Shown piece after piece: positions 50,971 through 62,177 of a stretch of 64,000 nucleotides of DNA. The notes below the pieces were generated by a model, which did no database searches, had not been told where the DNA came from, and was given only the letters and a program-made list of their open reading frames with translations. A program made the translations under genes and the position numbers. Position 1 is the first letter of the stretch; each line of letters starts with the position of its first letter. Source of the DNA: [Pseudopropionibacterium] massiliense (GTDB taxonomy: Bacteria > Actinomycetota > Actinomycetes > Propionibacteriales > Propionibacteriaceae); contig NZ_LR027842.1 in NCBI RefSeq assembly GCF_900607225.1, positions 990,651 through 1,054,650 on the forward strand, read 5' to 3'.

Positions 50971-51507
50971 GTGTTCTGTCCGTTCTGCCGTCACGCAGAC
51001 ACCAAGGTGTCTGACTCGCGTGCGACGGACGACGGCCTGGCCATCCGCCGCCGCCGGGTGTGCTGCTCCTGCCAGCGGAAGTTCACCACCGTGGAGCAGA
51101 TCCAGCTCTATGTCCTGAAACGCTCCGGGGTGGTGGAGGCGTTCAGCCGGGAGAAAGTGATCCGGGGGGTTGCCAAGGCCTGCCAGAACCGCCCGGTCAC
51201 CGCGGCCCAGCTCGCCGCCCTCGGTCAGCGTGTCGAGGAGGATCTGCGTTCCATCGGGCAGGCCGAACTGACCAGCGAGGACATCGGCATCGCGATCCTC
51301 GGCCCCCTGGCGGAGCTCGACCCCGTGGCCTACCTGAGGTTCGCCTCGGTCTACAAGAATTTCGATTCTGTTGACGATTTCATCGACGAGGTCGACTCCA
51401 TGAAACGCCGCCAGCCGACCGGTGACGCGCTGCTACCCGAACCCGTCAGGGGTCCGCGGCGCAGACGCCGCCGCGAAACCGACTCACAGGAACCCCTGAT
51501 CGGCTGA
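50971..51507 (+). CDS. nrdR: Transcriptional repressor NrdR
   Basis: The protein has 178 residues. An N-terminal zinc ribbon (MFCPFCRH... [11 protein letters not shown]) is followed by the ATP-cone domain ([20 protein letters not shown]). It senses ATP/dATP and represses ribonucleotide reductase genes. An Arg-rich tail of about 25 residues is extra. In the 198-base gap upstream, CTAC/GTAG arms at 50843-50855 resemble part of an NrdR box, but the match is weak. It is followed by nrdJ after 37 bases. Confidence 0.94.
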   Translation: MFCPFCRHADTKVSDSRATDDGLAIRRRRVCCSCQRKFTTVEQIQLYVLKRSGVVEAFSREKVIRGVAKACQNRPVTAAQLAALGQRVEEDLRSIGQAELTSEDIGIAILGPLAELDPVAYLRFASVYKNFDSVDDFIDEVDSMKRRQPTGDALLPEPVRGPRRRRRRETDSQEPLIG

Positions 51508-51544
51508 GCCGATCAATCTCCGCCATTCTCGTAGTGAGGAAGAA

Positions 51545-54394
<2,850 letters not shown>

Positions 54395-54405
54395 CCCGGC
54401 GGTGA

Positions 54406-54440
54406 GCGGTGGGGTACGGGCGCTGTCCGTACCCCACCGC
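54406..54440 (+). terminator. nrdJ terminator hairpin
   Basis: A 14-bp perfect stem (GCGGTGGGGTACGG, 54406-54419, with 54427-54440) encloses a 7-base loop. It starts 11 bases after the nrdJ stop. The following ATCTTT is a weak T-run. Confidence 0.8.
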
Positions 54441-54677
54441 GCTGGATCTTTCCGGCGCATGGGGTCTGTGTGCACGGACCTCTGCCAATCTGCAACGTCC
54501 TTGAGTGTGCGAATACACAGAACTCTGAGAACAGTCGTCGCACGTGGAGGGCTGCTCGCTGCTCTGGGGGCTACGTGTTTCGTCGCTGTCCATGAAACGC
54601 ACAGCACTCCGGACGCTGATACTACCCGGATCGATCCTCCGGGTGTAGGAGTTCGGGAAATATTTCTTCAGGGGGTG

Positions 54678-54742
54678 GGGGTGTGGTTTCTGTGGTTTCG
54701 ACACGGACTGCTCCTTCGTCGCGGTCCGGCTCAACCAGCTTC
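54678..54742 (-). repeat. Intergenic palindromic repeat, inverted copy 3
   Basis: GTGGTTTCGACACGGACTGC, CTTCGTCGCGGTCCGG and CTCAACCAGCTTC together are the reverse complement of the unit at 12880. Part of it (GCGGTCCGGCTCAA) is repeated again just downstream. The 640-base gap 54395-55034 holds only the terminator and these repeats; I see no gene. Confidence 0.7.
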
Positions 54743-54780
54743 GGGTACTTGCGGTCCGGCTCAAGCGGTTTGGAAACAGT

Positions 54781-54834
54781 GAAGTTGGTTGAGCCGACCT
54801 GCGAGCGTCAGTGAGCTGGTCGTGTCGAAACCTT
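54781..54834 (+). repeat. Intergenic palindromic repeat, copy 4
   Basis: GAAGTTGGTTGAGCCGACCT, GCGAGCGTCAGTGAGC and CGTGTCGAAACC: the ends match copy 1 and the middle has diverged but keeps dyad symmetry. Confidence 0.7.
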
Positions 54835-54883
54835 GTGCGTGTGTCCGGGGAGTCGGGTTGGGTCTGCTGCTCGGGTGCCGGGT

Positions 54884-54937
54884 GGTTTCGACTCAGCCGT
54901 TCGCTGGCGCTCACGTGCTGGCTCAACCAGCTTCACC
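54884..54937 (-). repeat. Intergenic palindromic repeat, inverted copy 5
   Basis: GGTTTCGACTCAGCCGTTCG, CTGGCGCTCACG and CTGGCTCAACCAGCTTC form an inverted copy about 50 bases after copy 4. The two could pair into a long hairpin. Confidence 0.7.
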
Positions 54938-55034
54938 CGAAGATTCATGCGCCGTGTGCCTACTGGTCCTTTCGCCAGACCAGCAGCAGGCTGCGGGCCC
55001 GTTCTCGGTGCAGCGCCCGGGCGGCGTGGGGTGG

Positions 55035-55700
55035 TCACTTCGGGCTGGCGTTCACGTGGGGCGCGACATGAGTCGTCGCGATGGCCCTCAGGGTGCGGGT
55101 GACGTCGTCACGGCTGACCGACTTGCGATCCACGGTCAGCTCCAGCGCGAACCCGTGCACAGCGGCCAGCAGCGACCTGATCGCCCTGGCCGCCTGCTTC
55201 TCGGTGTCGACAAGTCCCGATGCGGTCAGCATCGTTGTGAACACGTTGCGCAGCCTCGCGTCGATGCTCCGGCAGAGGTCCCGCATTGCGGGGTCGGCAG
55301 CCGCGCCGGCGGCGAGTTCCGCCACCAAGGCGTGCCACGCGGTCTCCTCCATGACTTCCCCGGCCATGTGCTCCACCAGGGCATCCAGCAGCTGTGCAGG
55401 CTCGGACGAGCGGCTGAGCTCCGCCTCCACCTGGCCGGCGTAGTCCGCTATCCGCTCGGCGGCCAGCGCCAGGACGAGCTCCTGCTTGGAGGAGAAGTTC
55501 GAGTAGATCGCACCCTTCGTGAACCCCGCCATGTGCGCGATCGCCTCGATCTTCGCCGCACGATAGCCGACCTCCAGGAAATGCTGCGCGGCTGCTTGCA
55601 GGATCGCCGAGCGCACGGTGTCGCGACGCGGGCGTACTCGTTCCCGTGAAATTCCCTGGCGGCCTCGAGGGGTGATGGGGTCAGGCATGGTGAGCGCCAT
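55035..55700 (-). CDS. TetR-family transcriptional regulator
   Basis: The protein has 221 residues. The DNA-binding domain reads RSAILQAAAQHFLEVGYRAAKIEAIAHMAGFTKGAIYSNFSSKQEL, shown here only as the TetR signature, and a helical ligand domain follows. The start is ATG 55700, or ATG 55688. A perfect inverted repeat lies between it and the divergent amidohydrolase, so it probably represses that operon in response to a small molecule. Confidence 0.88.
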   Translation of the reverse strand: MALTMPDPITPRGRQGISRERVRPRRDTVRSAILQAAAQHFLEVGYRAAKIEAIAHMAGFTKGAIYSNFSSKQELVLALAAERIADYAGQVEAELSRSSEPAQLLDALVEHMAGEVMEETAWHALVAELAAGAAADPAMRDLCRSIDARLRNVFTTMLTASGLVDTEKQAARAIRSLLAAVHGFALELTVDRKSVSRDDVTRTLRAIATTHVAPHVNASPK

Positions 55701-55756
55701 TTTACGGTCCGCCTCGGCGGGGTTTGAAACTCGTCGGAAGAGGTGCAAGACTAAGT

Positions 55757-55775
55757 TCAATACTTCAGGTATTGA
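55757..55775. promoter_or_regulatory. TetR operator candidate
   Basis: TCAATAC-TTCAG-GTATTGA is a perfect 7-5-7 inverted repeat. It sits between the divergent TetR and amidohydrolase genes, 20 bases before the latter's GTG, a usual place for a TetR operator. Confidence 0.8.
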
Positions 55776-55795
55776 GATTGTGATTGGAGGGCACG

Positions 55796-56839
55796 GTGCA
55801 GGAGCTCACGAGGATCGACACCCATCAGCACGTCCTACCGCCCTTCTACGCACGCCAACTGCGGCGCCACGGGATCAGGCCCGGAGGCGTGCAGGTGCCG
55901 TCCTGGTCGCGGAGAGCTGCCCTGCGCATGATGGATCACAACGGGATCCGCGTCGGTGTCCTGTCCGTCTCGGACCCCGGCGCCCGGCTCGGCGGGGATG
56001 CCGTCGCCCGCCGCACCGCACGCGACCTCAACGAGTACCTCGCGTCCCTGGTGGAGGAGCATCCCGGCAGGTTCGGTTTCTTCGCGACACTGACGCTTCC
56101 AGACGTCGAAGGTGCGCTGGAGGAGCTCGGCTACGCGTGTGACGAGCTGCACGCCGACGGGGTCGTGCTGCTCGCGAACGCCGCCGGCAGATACCTGGGT
56201 GATCCGCTGTTCACCCCGCTGCTCGCGGAGCTCGACCGGCGCGGCGCCGCGGTCTTCGTGCATCCGGGGACGCTACCCGCCGACCCCGTTCCCCGCGTGC
56301 CGGTTTTCACCCTGGACTATCTCCTGGACACATCCAGGACAGCCGTCGATCTCATCCTCTCCGGAGCGCTGGAGAGGTTCCCCGGGATCAGGTTCATCCT
56401 CGCCCACGGCGGGGGATTCGTCCCTTACTGCGCATACCGAATCCTGTTGACGATGATCGCCCGGGAACCTGCGCACCGGAAACTGCTGGCGGTGTTGCGG
56501 CAGGAACACACCAAGCGGGAGAAGCTCCGGGTCTTCCGGAGGTTCTACTGGGACACGGCCCTCACCGCGTCCCCGGCGGCACTTCCCAGCCTGTTCGAGG
56601 TGGCTGATCCGGAGCACATCACGTTCGGGACCGACTGGCCGTTCGCGCCGCGTCCCGCGGTGAGGTTCATCACCCGAGAACTGGACCGTTTCTCGATGCC
56701 CGGGTGGATGCGGGATGGAATCGACCACGGGAACGCGCTGCGGCTGTTCCCCCGGATCCGGGCCCTGGCGGACGACGAGGGCTGGTTCACCACAACATCA
56801 CGAAGAAGAAGAGGAAAGAGAACATGCAGAAACCGGTGA
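55796..56839 (+). CDS. Amidohydrolase-2 / ACMSD-like metal-dependent hydrolase or decarboxylase
   Basis: The protein has 347 residues. It opens with the metal motif H-x-H (RIDTHQHVLPPFYA). Later conserved parts are FHPG-like AVFVHPGTLPADP, LAHGGGFVPY and the Asp in ITFGTDWPFAP. This TIM-barrel family includes 2-amino-3-carboxymuconate semialdehyde and resorcylate decarboxylases. GTG 55796 has GGAGG at good spacing. Its last 16 bases overlap the glycosyltransferase start. Coupled with a TetR gene and a sugar transferase, it may act on an aromatic or xenobiotic compound; this is inference. Confidence 0.85.
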   Translation: MQELTRIDTHQHVLPPFYARQLRRHGIRPGGVQVPSWSRRAALRMMDHNGIRVGVLSVSDPGARLGGDAVARRTARDLNEYLASLVEEHPGRFGFFATLTLPDVEGALEELGYACDELHADGVVLLANAAGRYLGDPLFTPLLAELDRRGAAVFVHPGTLPADPVPRVPVFTLDYLLDTSRTAVDLILSGALERFPGIRFILAHGGGFVPYCAYRILLTMIAREPAHRKLLAVLRQEHTKREKLRVFRRFYWDTALTASPAALPSLFEVADPEHITFGTDWPFAPRPAVRFITRELDRFSMPGWMRDGIDHGNALRLFPRIRALADDEGWFTTTSRRRRGKRTCRNR

Positions 56840-58148
56840 AGGTGACGTTCGTCGTCCCGGCGTTCAACGCGGGCGACACCACCAGGGGGATCGAGACGGC
56901 GCGGGCGATCCAGCGGGTCGCCGCTCAGCGGGGCCGTGAAGTCGAGATCTCGTTCATCTACCCGCAGACGGAACAGAGTTTCGCGGAACAGATCGCCGAG
57001 GGCGGGTACGGGACGCGGACCGCTGGACTGACGCTTTCCCAGAGGAGGTCGATGCCATCATGCGCGCCGACCACGACGGAACCGAATTCTTGGTCGATCG
57101 GCAACGATCCGGAGAAGTGATCAACGCCATCGTCGAGGACCTGCGTCTGGACAGACCGGACCTGGTCGTCTTCGGGTTCATCCCCCACGCCGGGATCGCG
57201 GCCCAGCTGGTGGGAATCCCGGCCGTGGTCTACACCCCTTTCCCGATGTACCGGCCGTGGGTGGAACGCTGGTTCCTCCAGGACGTGCCCGACGACCTGA
57301 AGCTGGGCATCGTCGACCGGCTGCCCGGCCGGTTGCGCAAGCGGATGTCGAAGCGGCTGTCGACACTGGTGACGCGTTCCGGTTTCTTCCGGCAGCCAAG
57401 CCTGGTCCGGGCGGCGCAGGAACACGGGTGGAGCAATCCGCAGGCCGACATGTTCGGGATGTTCGATGTCGACATCCAGCTCGTCAACGACCTGCCGTCC
57501 TACTACGAAGGGCAGGACATCGGGCCGCGCACCCGGATCGCGGGGCCCCTGTTCAACAAACCGGCCGATGTCCCGGTGCCGCAGGAGATCGCGAACCATT
57601 TCGCGGGCGACGGGGCGCCGAAGGTTTTCGTATCCATGGGGAGCAGCGGCGAGAAGGAATACCTACTGACGGCCATCGACGCGGTTGCCGGGATGAACTG
57701 TCGAGCGGTGGTGGTGTGCCCACCGCACGTGGTTTCGCTCGACGAGGCCCGCGGGCACGCCGGTAACGCCGGTAACGTCCTGCTGACCGATCGTTTCGTG
57801 CCCGCGCCCGCGGTCAACTCACTGGCTGATGTCGCGATCATCCATGGCGGGCAGGGAACCGTCCAGACCGCGGTGTATGCCGGTACTCCGGTGGTGGGAG
57901 TCGGAATGCAATGGGAGCAGTGCACCAATTTGGACCGGCTCGCCCAGCGTGGATCGGCCATCCGGATCCCGCGGGGAAAATGGCGGGTGGACCGGGTCCG
58001 TGGGGCGCTGGAAAAGCTGCTCACCGATCCGGCGCACACGACCGTCGCGAAGCAACTTCAGGCAGAACTCGTCAGCACCGACGGCTATCAGATGACCGGG
58101 GACCTGATCTGGGACCTGCTCTCCGCAACTTCCGGGTCGGGTGCGTGA
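56824..58148 (+). pseudogene. UDP-glycosyltransferase (MGT/YjiC type), frameshifted
   Basis: The frame from ATG 56824 gives MQKPVKVTFVVPAFNAGDTT through EQIAEGGY. At about 57009 the coding sense moves to another frame (DADRWTDAFPEEVDAIMRAD onward) and runs to 58148. One missing base, for example a C in TAC-GGG, explains it. The C-terminal half has the GT1 donor-binding signature IIHGGQGTVQTAVYAGTPVV with Q and N downstream (MQWEQCTNLDRL). Intact, it would be about 441 residues and attach a sugar to a small lipophilic acceptor. A sequencing error is as likely as a true mutation, because the rest is well preserved. Confidence 0.8.
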
Positions 58149-58205
58149 TTCATCCCGTTTGAAAAGGGAACGGGGCCCTGGCCGGGGCGCGTAGAATCAC
58201 CGCCC

Positions 58206-59561
58206 GTGAATCAACCAGACCCCGAGTGCTATGGCGACCAGGAATTCGAGGACTCCCTGGAGCCCAGGCATCTGATCCGGCGAACCGACGTCGTGGCCCG
58301 GGCCGGGGGAATGATGCTTGGGGCGGGCACCAGTTCGCTTCGGGTCCGGCAAATCATGCGACGTTCCGCCAAGGCCCTCGGGTTGGGCCACATCGCATCG
58401 TCGATCACGTTCACGTCGCTGGCCATGACGGTGGAACGCCGTGGGGTGTTCCGCACCAAGGTGGTCGAGGTCCCCAAGCCGGGGGTGGACGCACACCGGA
58501 TCGCGATGCTGCAAAAACTCAGCAACGAGATGCCGGAGCGGATCACGGCCACGGAGTTGGACCGCCGCCTGGACCGGGTCGAGCACGCGGCTCCGTTGTA
58601 CCCGGCATGGCTGCGGGGGATCATGGTTGCCATGGCCTGCGCCGCCGTCGCGGTGCTCGCCGGCGGTGGCTGGCGCGAGGTCGGGGCCGTCCTGCCCGCC
58701 TCTGCAATGGCATATCTTCTGTTTCGTCGCCTCGGGCGCTGGCAGATCAACCACCTGGCGGTGGTTCTGGCCTCGGCATTCGTCGCATCGGCCCTGTACC
58801 TGCTGGGAGCCGGGATGCTGGACCGGCTGCTCGGGGAGGCCAGCCCGCGCATGGCTGCGGGTTTCATCTGCGCATCGATCTTCCTGATCCCGGGATTCCC
58901 TCTCGTGACAGCGGGATTGGAACTCACCCGGCTGGATCTTACCGCGGGGCTTCCCCGGGCCGCTTACGCATCCATGATCCTGCTGGCCATCACCATCGGG
59001 GTGTGGGTCGTGGCCAACCTCGGTGGGGTCGCCGCCGAGACCACCCCGCCCCTCGGCGTGGAACCGTGGCAGCTGTGGCTCATCCGGGTGGTGGCCAGTT
59101 TCATCGCAGTCGTGGGGTGGGCCATGATGCTCAACTCGCCCCTGCGCACCGCGACGGCCTCCGGGGTGGTCGCGGTAGCGGGCAATGCCGTCAGACTGGA
59201 GCTCATCGACCTCGGGGTCGCGGAACACGTGGCGACGTTCGCCGGCTGTTTCATCATCGGCCTCGGCTGCGCCTTGCTGGGAAGGCTCTTCGGACTTGAG
59301 AAGATCATCATGACCGTGCCGACCCTCCTGGTTTCCATCCCCGGTGCTTTCGCACTGCGGAGCCTGCTCCACCTCGACCAGAATCACACGGACCTGGCCG
59401 TCACGCAGGGCATGACGGCACTGCTTGGAGTGATCGCCATGGTTGGTGGCCTCTCAGCGGCCCGGATGCTCACCGACCCGGAATGGCCCTTCCCCCGTGA
59501 TGACCCGCCGCACCTGAGAGAGGTGGTCCCCGGGCTGCGACGCCGGAAACGGAGGTCTTGA
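58206..59561 (+). CDS. thrE: Threonine/serine exporter, ThrE family
   Basis: The protein has 451 residues. The N-terminal soluble part (ARAGGMMLGAGTSSLRVRQIM) matches the ThrE/DUF1212 domain, followed by about ten membrane helices. The second half repeats the fold and contains GLEKIIMTVPTLLVSIPG. It exports threonine and serine. GTG 58206 is eight bases after TAGAAT (58192-58197), so a leaderless start is possible. A 5'-truncated paralogue follows directly. Confidence 0.87.
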   Translation: MNQPDPECYGDQEFEDSLEPRHLIRRTDVVARAGGMMLGAGTSSLRVRQIMRRSAKALGLGHIASSITFTSLAMTVERRGVFRTKVVEVPKPGVDAHRIAMLQKLSNEMPERITATELDRRLDRVEHAAPLYPAWLRGIMVAMACAAVAVLAGGGWREVGAVLPASAMAYLLFRRLGRWQINHLAVVLASAFVASALYLLGAGMLDRLLGEASPRMAAGFICASIFLIPGFPLVTAGLELTRLDLTAGLPRAAYASMILLAITIGVWVVANLGGVAAETTPPLGVEPWQLWLIRVVASFIAVVGWAMMLNSPLRTATASGVVAVAGNAVRLELIDLGVAEHVATFAGCFIIGLGCALLGRLFGLEKIIMTVPTLLVSIPGAFALRSLLHLDQNHTDLAVTQGMTALLGVIAMVGGLSAARMLTDPEWPFPRDDPPHLREVVPGLRRRKRRS

Positions 59562-59583
59562 ACCTTGTTGCGAAAAACCATGT

Positions 59584-60249
59584 GGGTTTCCGTTGGTCAC
59601 CGCGGGCCTGGAACTGACCCAGCTCGACCTCACGGCGGGCGTACCCCGGATGACCTACGCCGCGATGATCTTCGTTGCGATCGCCATCGGCGTGTGGGTC
59701 GTCGCCAAGGCCGGGGGCATCACGGGTGACCCACCCCCGCCGGTGCCCCCCATGGCGCCCGCCGTTCTCTGGGGCCTCCGCGCGGTGGCCGGTTTCGTCG
59801 CCGTTTTCGGGTGGGCCCTGATGCTCAATGCGCCACTGCGCCCGGCCATGGTGGCTGGTGTGATCGGCATCGTCGGCAACACGGTTCGCCTGGCCATGGC
59901 CGACTCAGGGATCCCGGATCACGTCGCGGTTTTCACCGGCTGCGTCGTGATGGGGCTGGGCTGCGCCTGGCTGGGTGGTGTGTTCCGGCTCGAGAAGATC
60001 ATCATGACCGTCCCGACCCTGCTGGTCATGGTGCCCGGCTCGTCGGCGCTGCGCACCCTCCTGTACTTCGACGCCGGGGACGTCAACCGCGCCGTTGCGC
60101 AGGGGATCGCGACGATGCTCGGCGTAGTGGCCATGGTGGCGGGTCTGTCGGCTGCCCGCATGCTGACCGATCCGGAGTGGATCTTCACCCGAGACGATCC
60201 GCCCGCGATCCGGGTGCCCGTTCCCCGGATCCGCAGGAGAGGGAACTGA
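59584..60249 (+). pseudogene. 5'-truncated thrE paralogue
   Basis: Homology to the preceding gene begins abruptly at GFPLVTAGLELTQLDLTAG (59584) and runs to the end (RMLTDPEW.F.RDDPP). This is the C-terminal half only: about 222 codons, and no N-terminal domain. A TTG at 59593 could start it, but the product would lack half the fold. Just 22 bases separate it from thrE. Its stop lies about 14 bases from an aroB stub in the opposite strand. Confidence 0.8.
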
Positions 60250-60262
60250 CCGGGGTTCCGTA

Positions 60263-60353
60263 CGCGAACGGGGCCGAGCGCCTGGGGCAGCTCGAATGAC
60301 ACCCCACGCCCCACCCGGACCTCGTACAGTTCGTCCGCGGTGACCGGGAACAC
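60263..60353 (-). pseudogene. aroB: N-terminal stub of 3-dehydroquinate synthase (aroB)
   Basis: One base after the aroK stop, GTG 60353 starts FPVTADELYEVRVGRGVSFE then LPQALGPVRV. This is the AroB opening (xYEVxVGRGLLxxLPxxLG). After about 30 codons the match stops and the frame runs antisense through the thrE remnant. In most actinobacteria aroB follows aroK. Here it is cut off, so the gene is non-functional at this locus. Confidence 0.65.
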
Positions 60354-60354
60354 C

Positions 60355-60879
60355 TCACCCTATGCAGCGTCCCGGCTCGAACGAGGCGACGTGGGCGACG
60401 ATCGCATCCACCACCGAGTCCACCGAGGCGTGGTCGGTGTCCACGGCGAGGCTCGCCAGCCGCGCATACGTCGGGGCGCGTTCGGAGAGCATCCTCCGCA
60501 ACCGGACCACGGCGTCCTGCCCCGCCAGGAGCGGGCGGCCCTCGTCACGCCCGATCCGCCGGGCAGAGCTTTCGGGCTCCACCCGCAACCAGACGACTGG
60601 ATGGCCTTCGAGGGCGTCCGCGATCGCCCGGGTCATCGGGGCGCCTCCCCCGAGGCTGAGAACCCCCGGCGCCGCCAGGAGCTCGATCGTGATCTCACGC
60701 TCCAGCGCCCGGAAATACGGTTCCCCGTCGGTGTCGAAGATCTCCCGGATGGTGCGCCCTTCCCGTTGCTCCAGGACGAGGTCTACATCGAGATGCGGCA
60801 GGCCGAGCCGCTCCGCGAGGAGCGGCCCGACCGTCGACTTACCGGAACCCGACAACCCGATCAGGGCGATTGCGTTCAT
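60355..60879 (-). CDS. aroK: Shikimate kinase
   Basis: The protein has 174 residues. Walker A is LIGLSGSGKSTVG, the shikimate-binding Asp is in HLDVDLVLEQREG, GEPYFRALE and LSLGGGAPM follow, and the lid Arg is in GRPLL. It phosphorylates shikimate in aromatic amino acid synthesis. Its normal partners are missing: aroB is a stub downstream and an IS element lies 59 bases upstream. The kinase itself looks intact. Confidence 0.9.
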   Translation of the reverse strand: MNAIALIGLSGSGKSTVGPLLAERLGLPHLDVDLVLEQREGRTIREIFDTDGEPYFRALEREITIELLAAPGVLSLGGGAPMTRAIADALEGHPVVWLRVEPESSARRIGRDEGRPLLAGQDAVVRLRRMLSERAPTYARLASLAVDTDHASVDSVVDAIVAHVASFEPGRCIG

Positions 60880-60938
60880 GGCAGCTGCCCGATCGTGGGG
60901 AGATCGCGGACCGAATGGTTTTCCACGGCAGGAGCCTA

Positions 60939-61943
60939 GGTCGTGTTGCGAAATGTGGGGTGGGTGGCGGGGTGGTGTCTGGGGGTGGGTGAGGCCTCCG
61001 GGGTACGGGTGGTGTCAAATCATCTCGTGATCAAACCGGAGGCCTCAGTTGCCCAGAATAGACGCTGGAAGCCGTCATGACCTCACCGATGCGCAGTGGG
61101 GGGTGCTGTCCCCGTTGCTGCCCGAGGCTCCTGTCAGGGGAAGACCGCGCCGGTACGCGTTACGGGCCCTGATCGACGGGGTGCGTTGGAGGGTGAGGGT
61201 CGGGGCGCCATGGAGGGACGTGCCCGCCCGATACGGGCCCTGGTGGAGGGTCTACGCCCTGTTTCGTGTCTGGCAGACGGCAGGGGTGTGGGAGCGTATC
61301 GAGGCTGAGCTGGTCGCTATGGCCGACGCTGCCGGGCGGCTCGACTGGCAGGTGTCGGTGGACTCCACCGTCTGCCGGGCCCACGTGCACGCCGCCGGCG
61401 CCCGTCGTGACAGTCCCCAGATGGTGGACGGCGAGCCGGACGACCACGCTCTGGGCGTGTGCCGGGGCGGGTGGTCCACCAAGGTCCACGCCGCCGTCGA
61501 CGCCGGGCGCGGGCCGCTGTCGGCACTGCTGACGGCCGGTCAGAGAGCGGACTGCCCGATGATGGTCCTGGTGCTCGAGGCGATCCGCGTCGCACACCGC
61601 GGCCGGGGCCGGCCCCGCCGGCGCCCGAGGCGGGTGCTGGCCGACAAGGCTTACTCCTCACAGGCCAACCGGGCCTGGCTGCGCGCCCACCACATCCGCG
61701 CCACGATCCCGGTCAAGGCCGACCAGGCCGCCCACCGTCGGGCCAGAGGCTCACGCGGAGGACGCCCACCGGCCTTCGACGTGACTGCCTACAAGGACCG
61801 CAACGCCGTCGAGTGCTGCTTCAGCCACCTCAAGCAGCACCGAGGTTTCGCCACCCGTTACGACAAGCTCGCCGTGCGCTACCAGGCAACCACCCACATC
61901 GCCAGCATCAACCACTGGCTCAAACGACTTACATAACAGGACC
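60939..61943 (+). mobile_element. IS5-family insertion sequence, complete
   Basis: The element has 1005 bases. The left end GGTCGTGTTGCGAAA and the right end (inverted) GGTCCTGTTATGTAA match at 11 of 15 positions. TA dinucleotides flank both ends (60937-60938 and 61944-61945), fitting the TA target duplication of the IS427-like group. One transposase gene fills it. The intact ends and frame suggest recent activity. Confidence 0.8.
61049..61936 (+). CDS. IS5-family DDE transposase
   Basis: The protein has 295 residues. An N-terminal DUF4096-like domain (LTDAQWGVLSPLLPE, VRWRVRVGAPWRDVPARYG) is followed by the DDE core: Asp in VSVDSTVCRAH, Asp in RVLADKAYSS and Glu in KDRNAVECCFSHLKQHRG. The start is TTG 61049 with GGAGG six bases upstream. 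It is a single frame, with no programmed frameshift needed. The stop lies within the right inverted repeat. Confidence 0.9.
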   Translation: MPRIDAGSRHDLTDAQWGVLSPLLPEAPVRGRPRRYALRALIDGVRWRVRVGAPWRDVPARYGPWWRVYALFRVWQTAGVWERIEAELVAMADAAGRLDWQVSVDSTVCRAHVHAAGARRDSPQMVDGEPDDHALGVCRGGWSTKVHAAVDAGRGPLSALLTAGQRADCPMMVLVLEAIRVAHRGRGRPRRRPRRVLADKAYSSQANRAWLRAHHIRATIPVKADQAAHRRARGSRGGRPPAFDVTAYKDRNAVECCFSHLKQHRGFATRYDKLAVRYQATTHIASINHWLKRLT

Positions 61944-61946
61944 TAG

Positions 61947-62177
61947 TCGCGATCCCGACCGGTGACGCCGACCGGCGCTCCTACGGTGACTGGGGCTCCT
62001 ACGGCGACGCCGACCGGTACTTCCACTGAAACCCTGACAACGTTGCCGACTATCGCTCCGACCGTCAGCCCGATGAAACCGCCACTGCCACCGGTTCGGC
62101 CAGGGTCGCCAAGCACCGGGCTTGCGACAATCGTCGTCCGCCACCACTGGTATCGCTTCGCCGACCTACTCGTCTAG
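61947..62177 (+). pseudogene. Pro/Thr-rich remnant of a possible surface protein
   Basis: Directly after the IS right end, one frame reads VTPTGAPTVTGAPTATPTGT, then a Pro-rich stretch and GSPSTGLATIVV. The repeats of P-T-G-A/T resemble the linker of a secreted wall protein. The 5' part is absent. It overlaps the stop of the PEP-utilising gene on the other strand. It could also be chance, so confidence is low. Confidence 0.3.
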
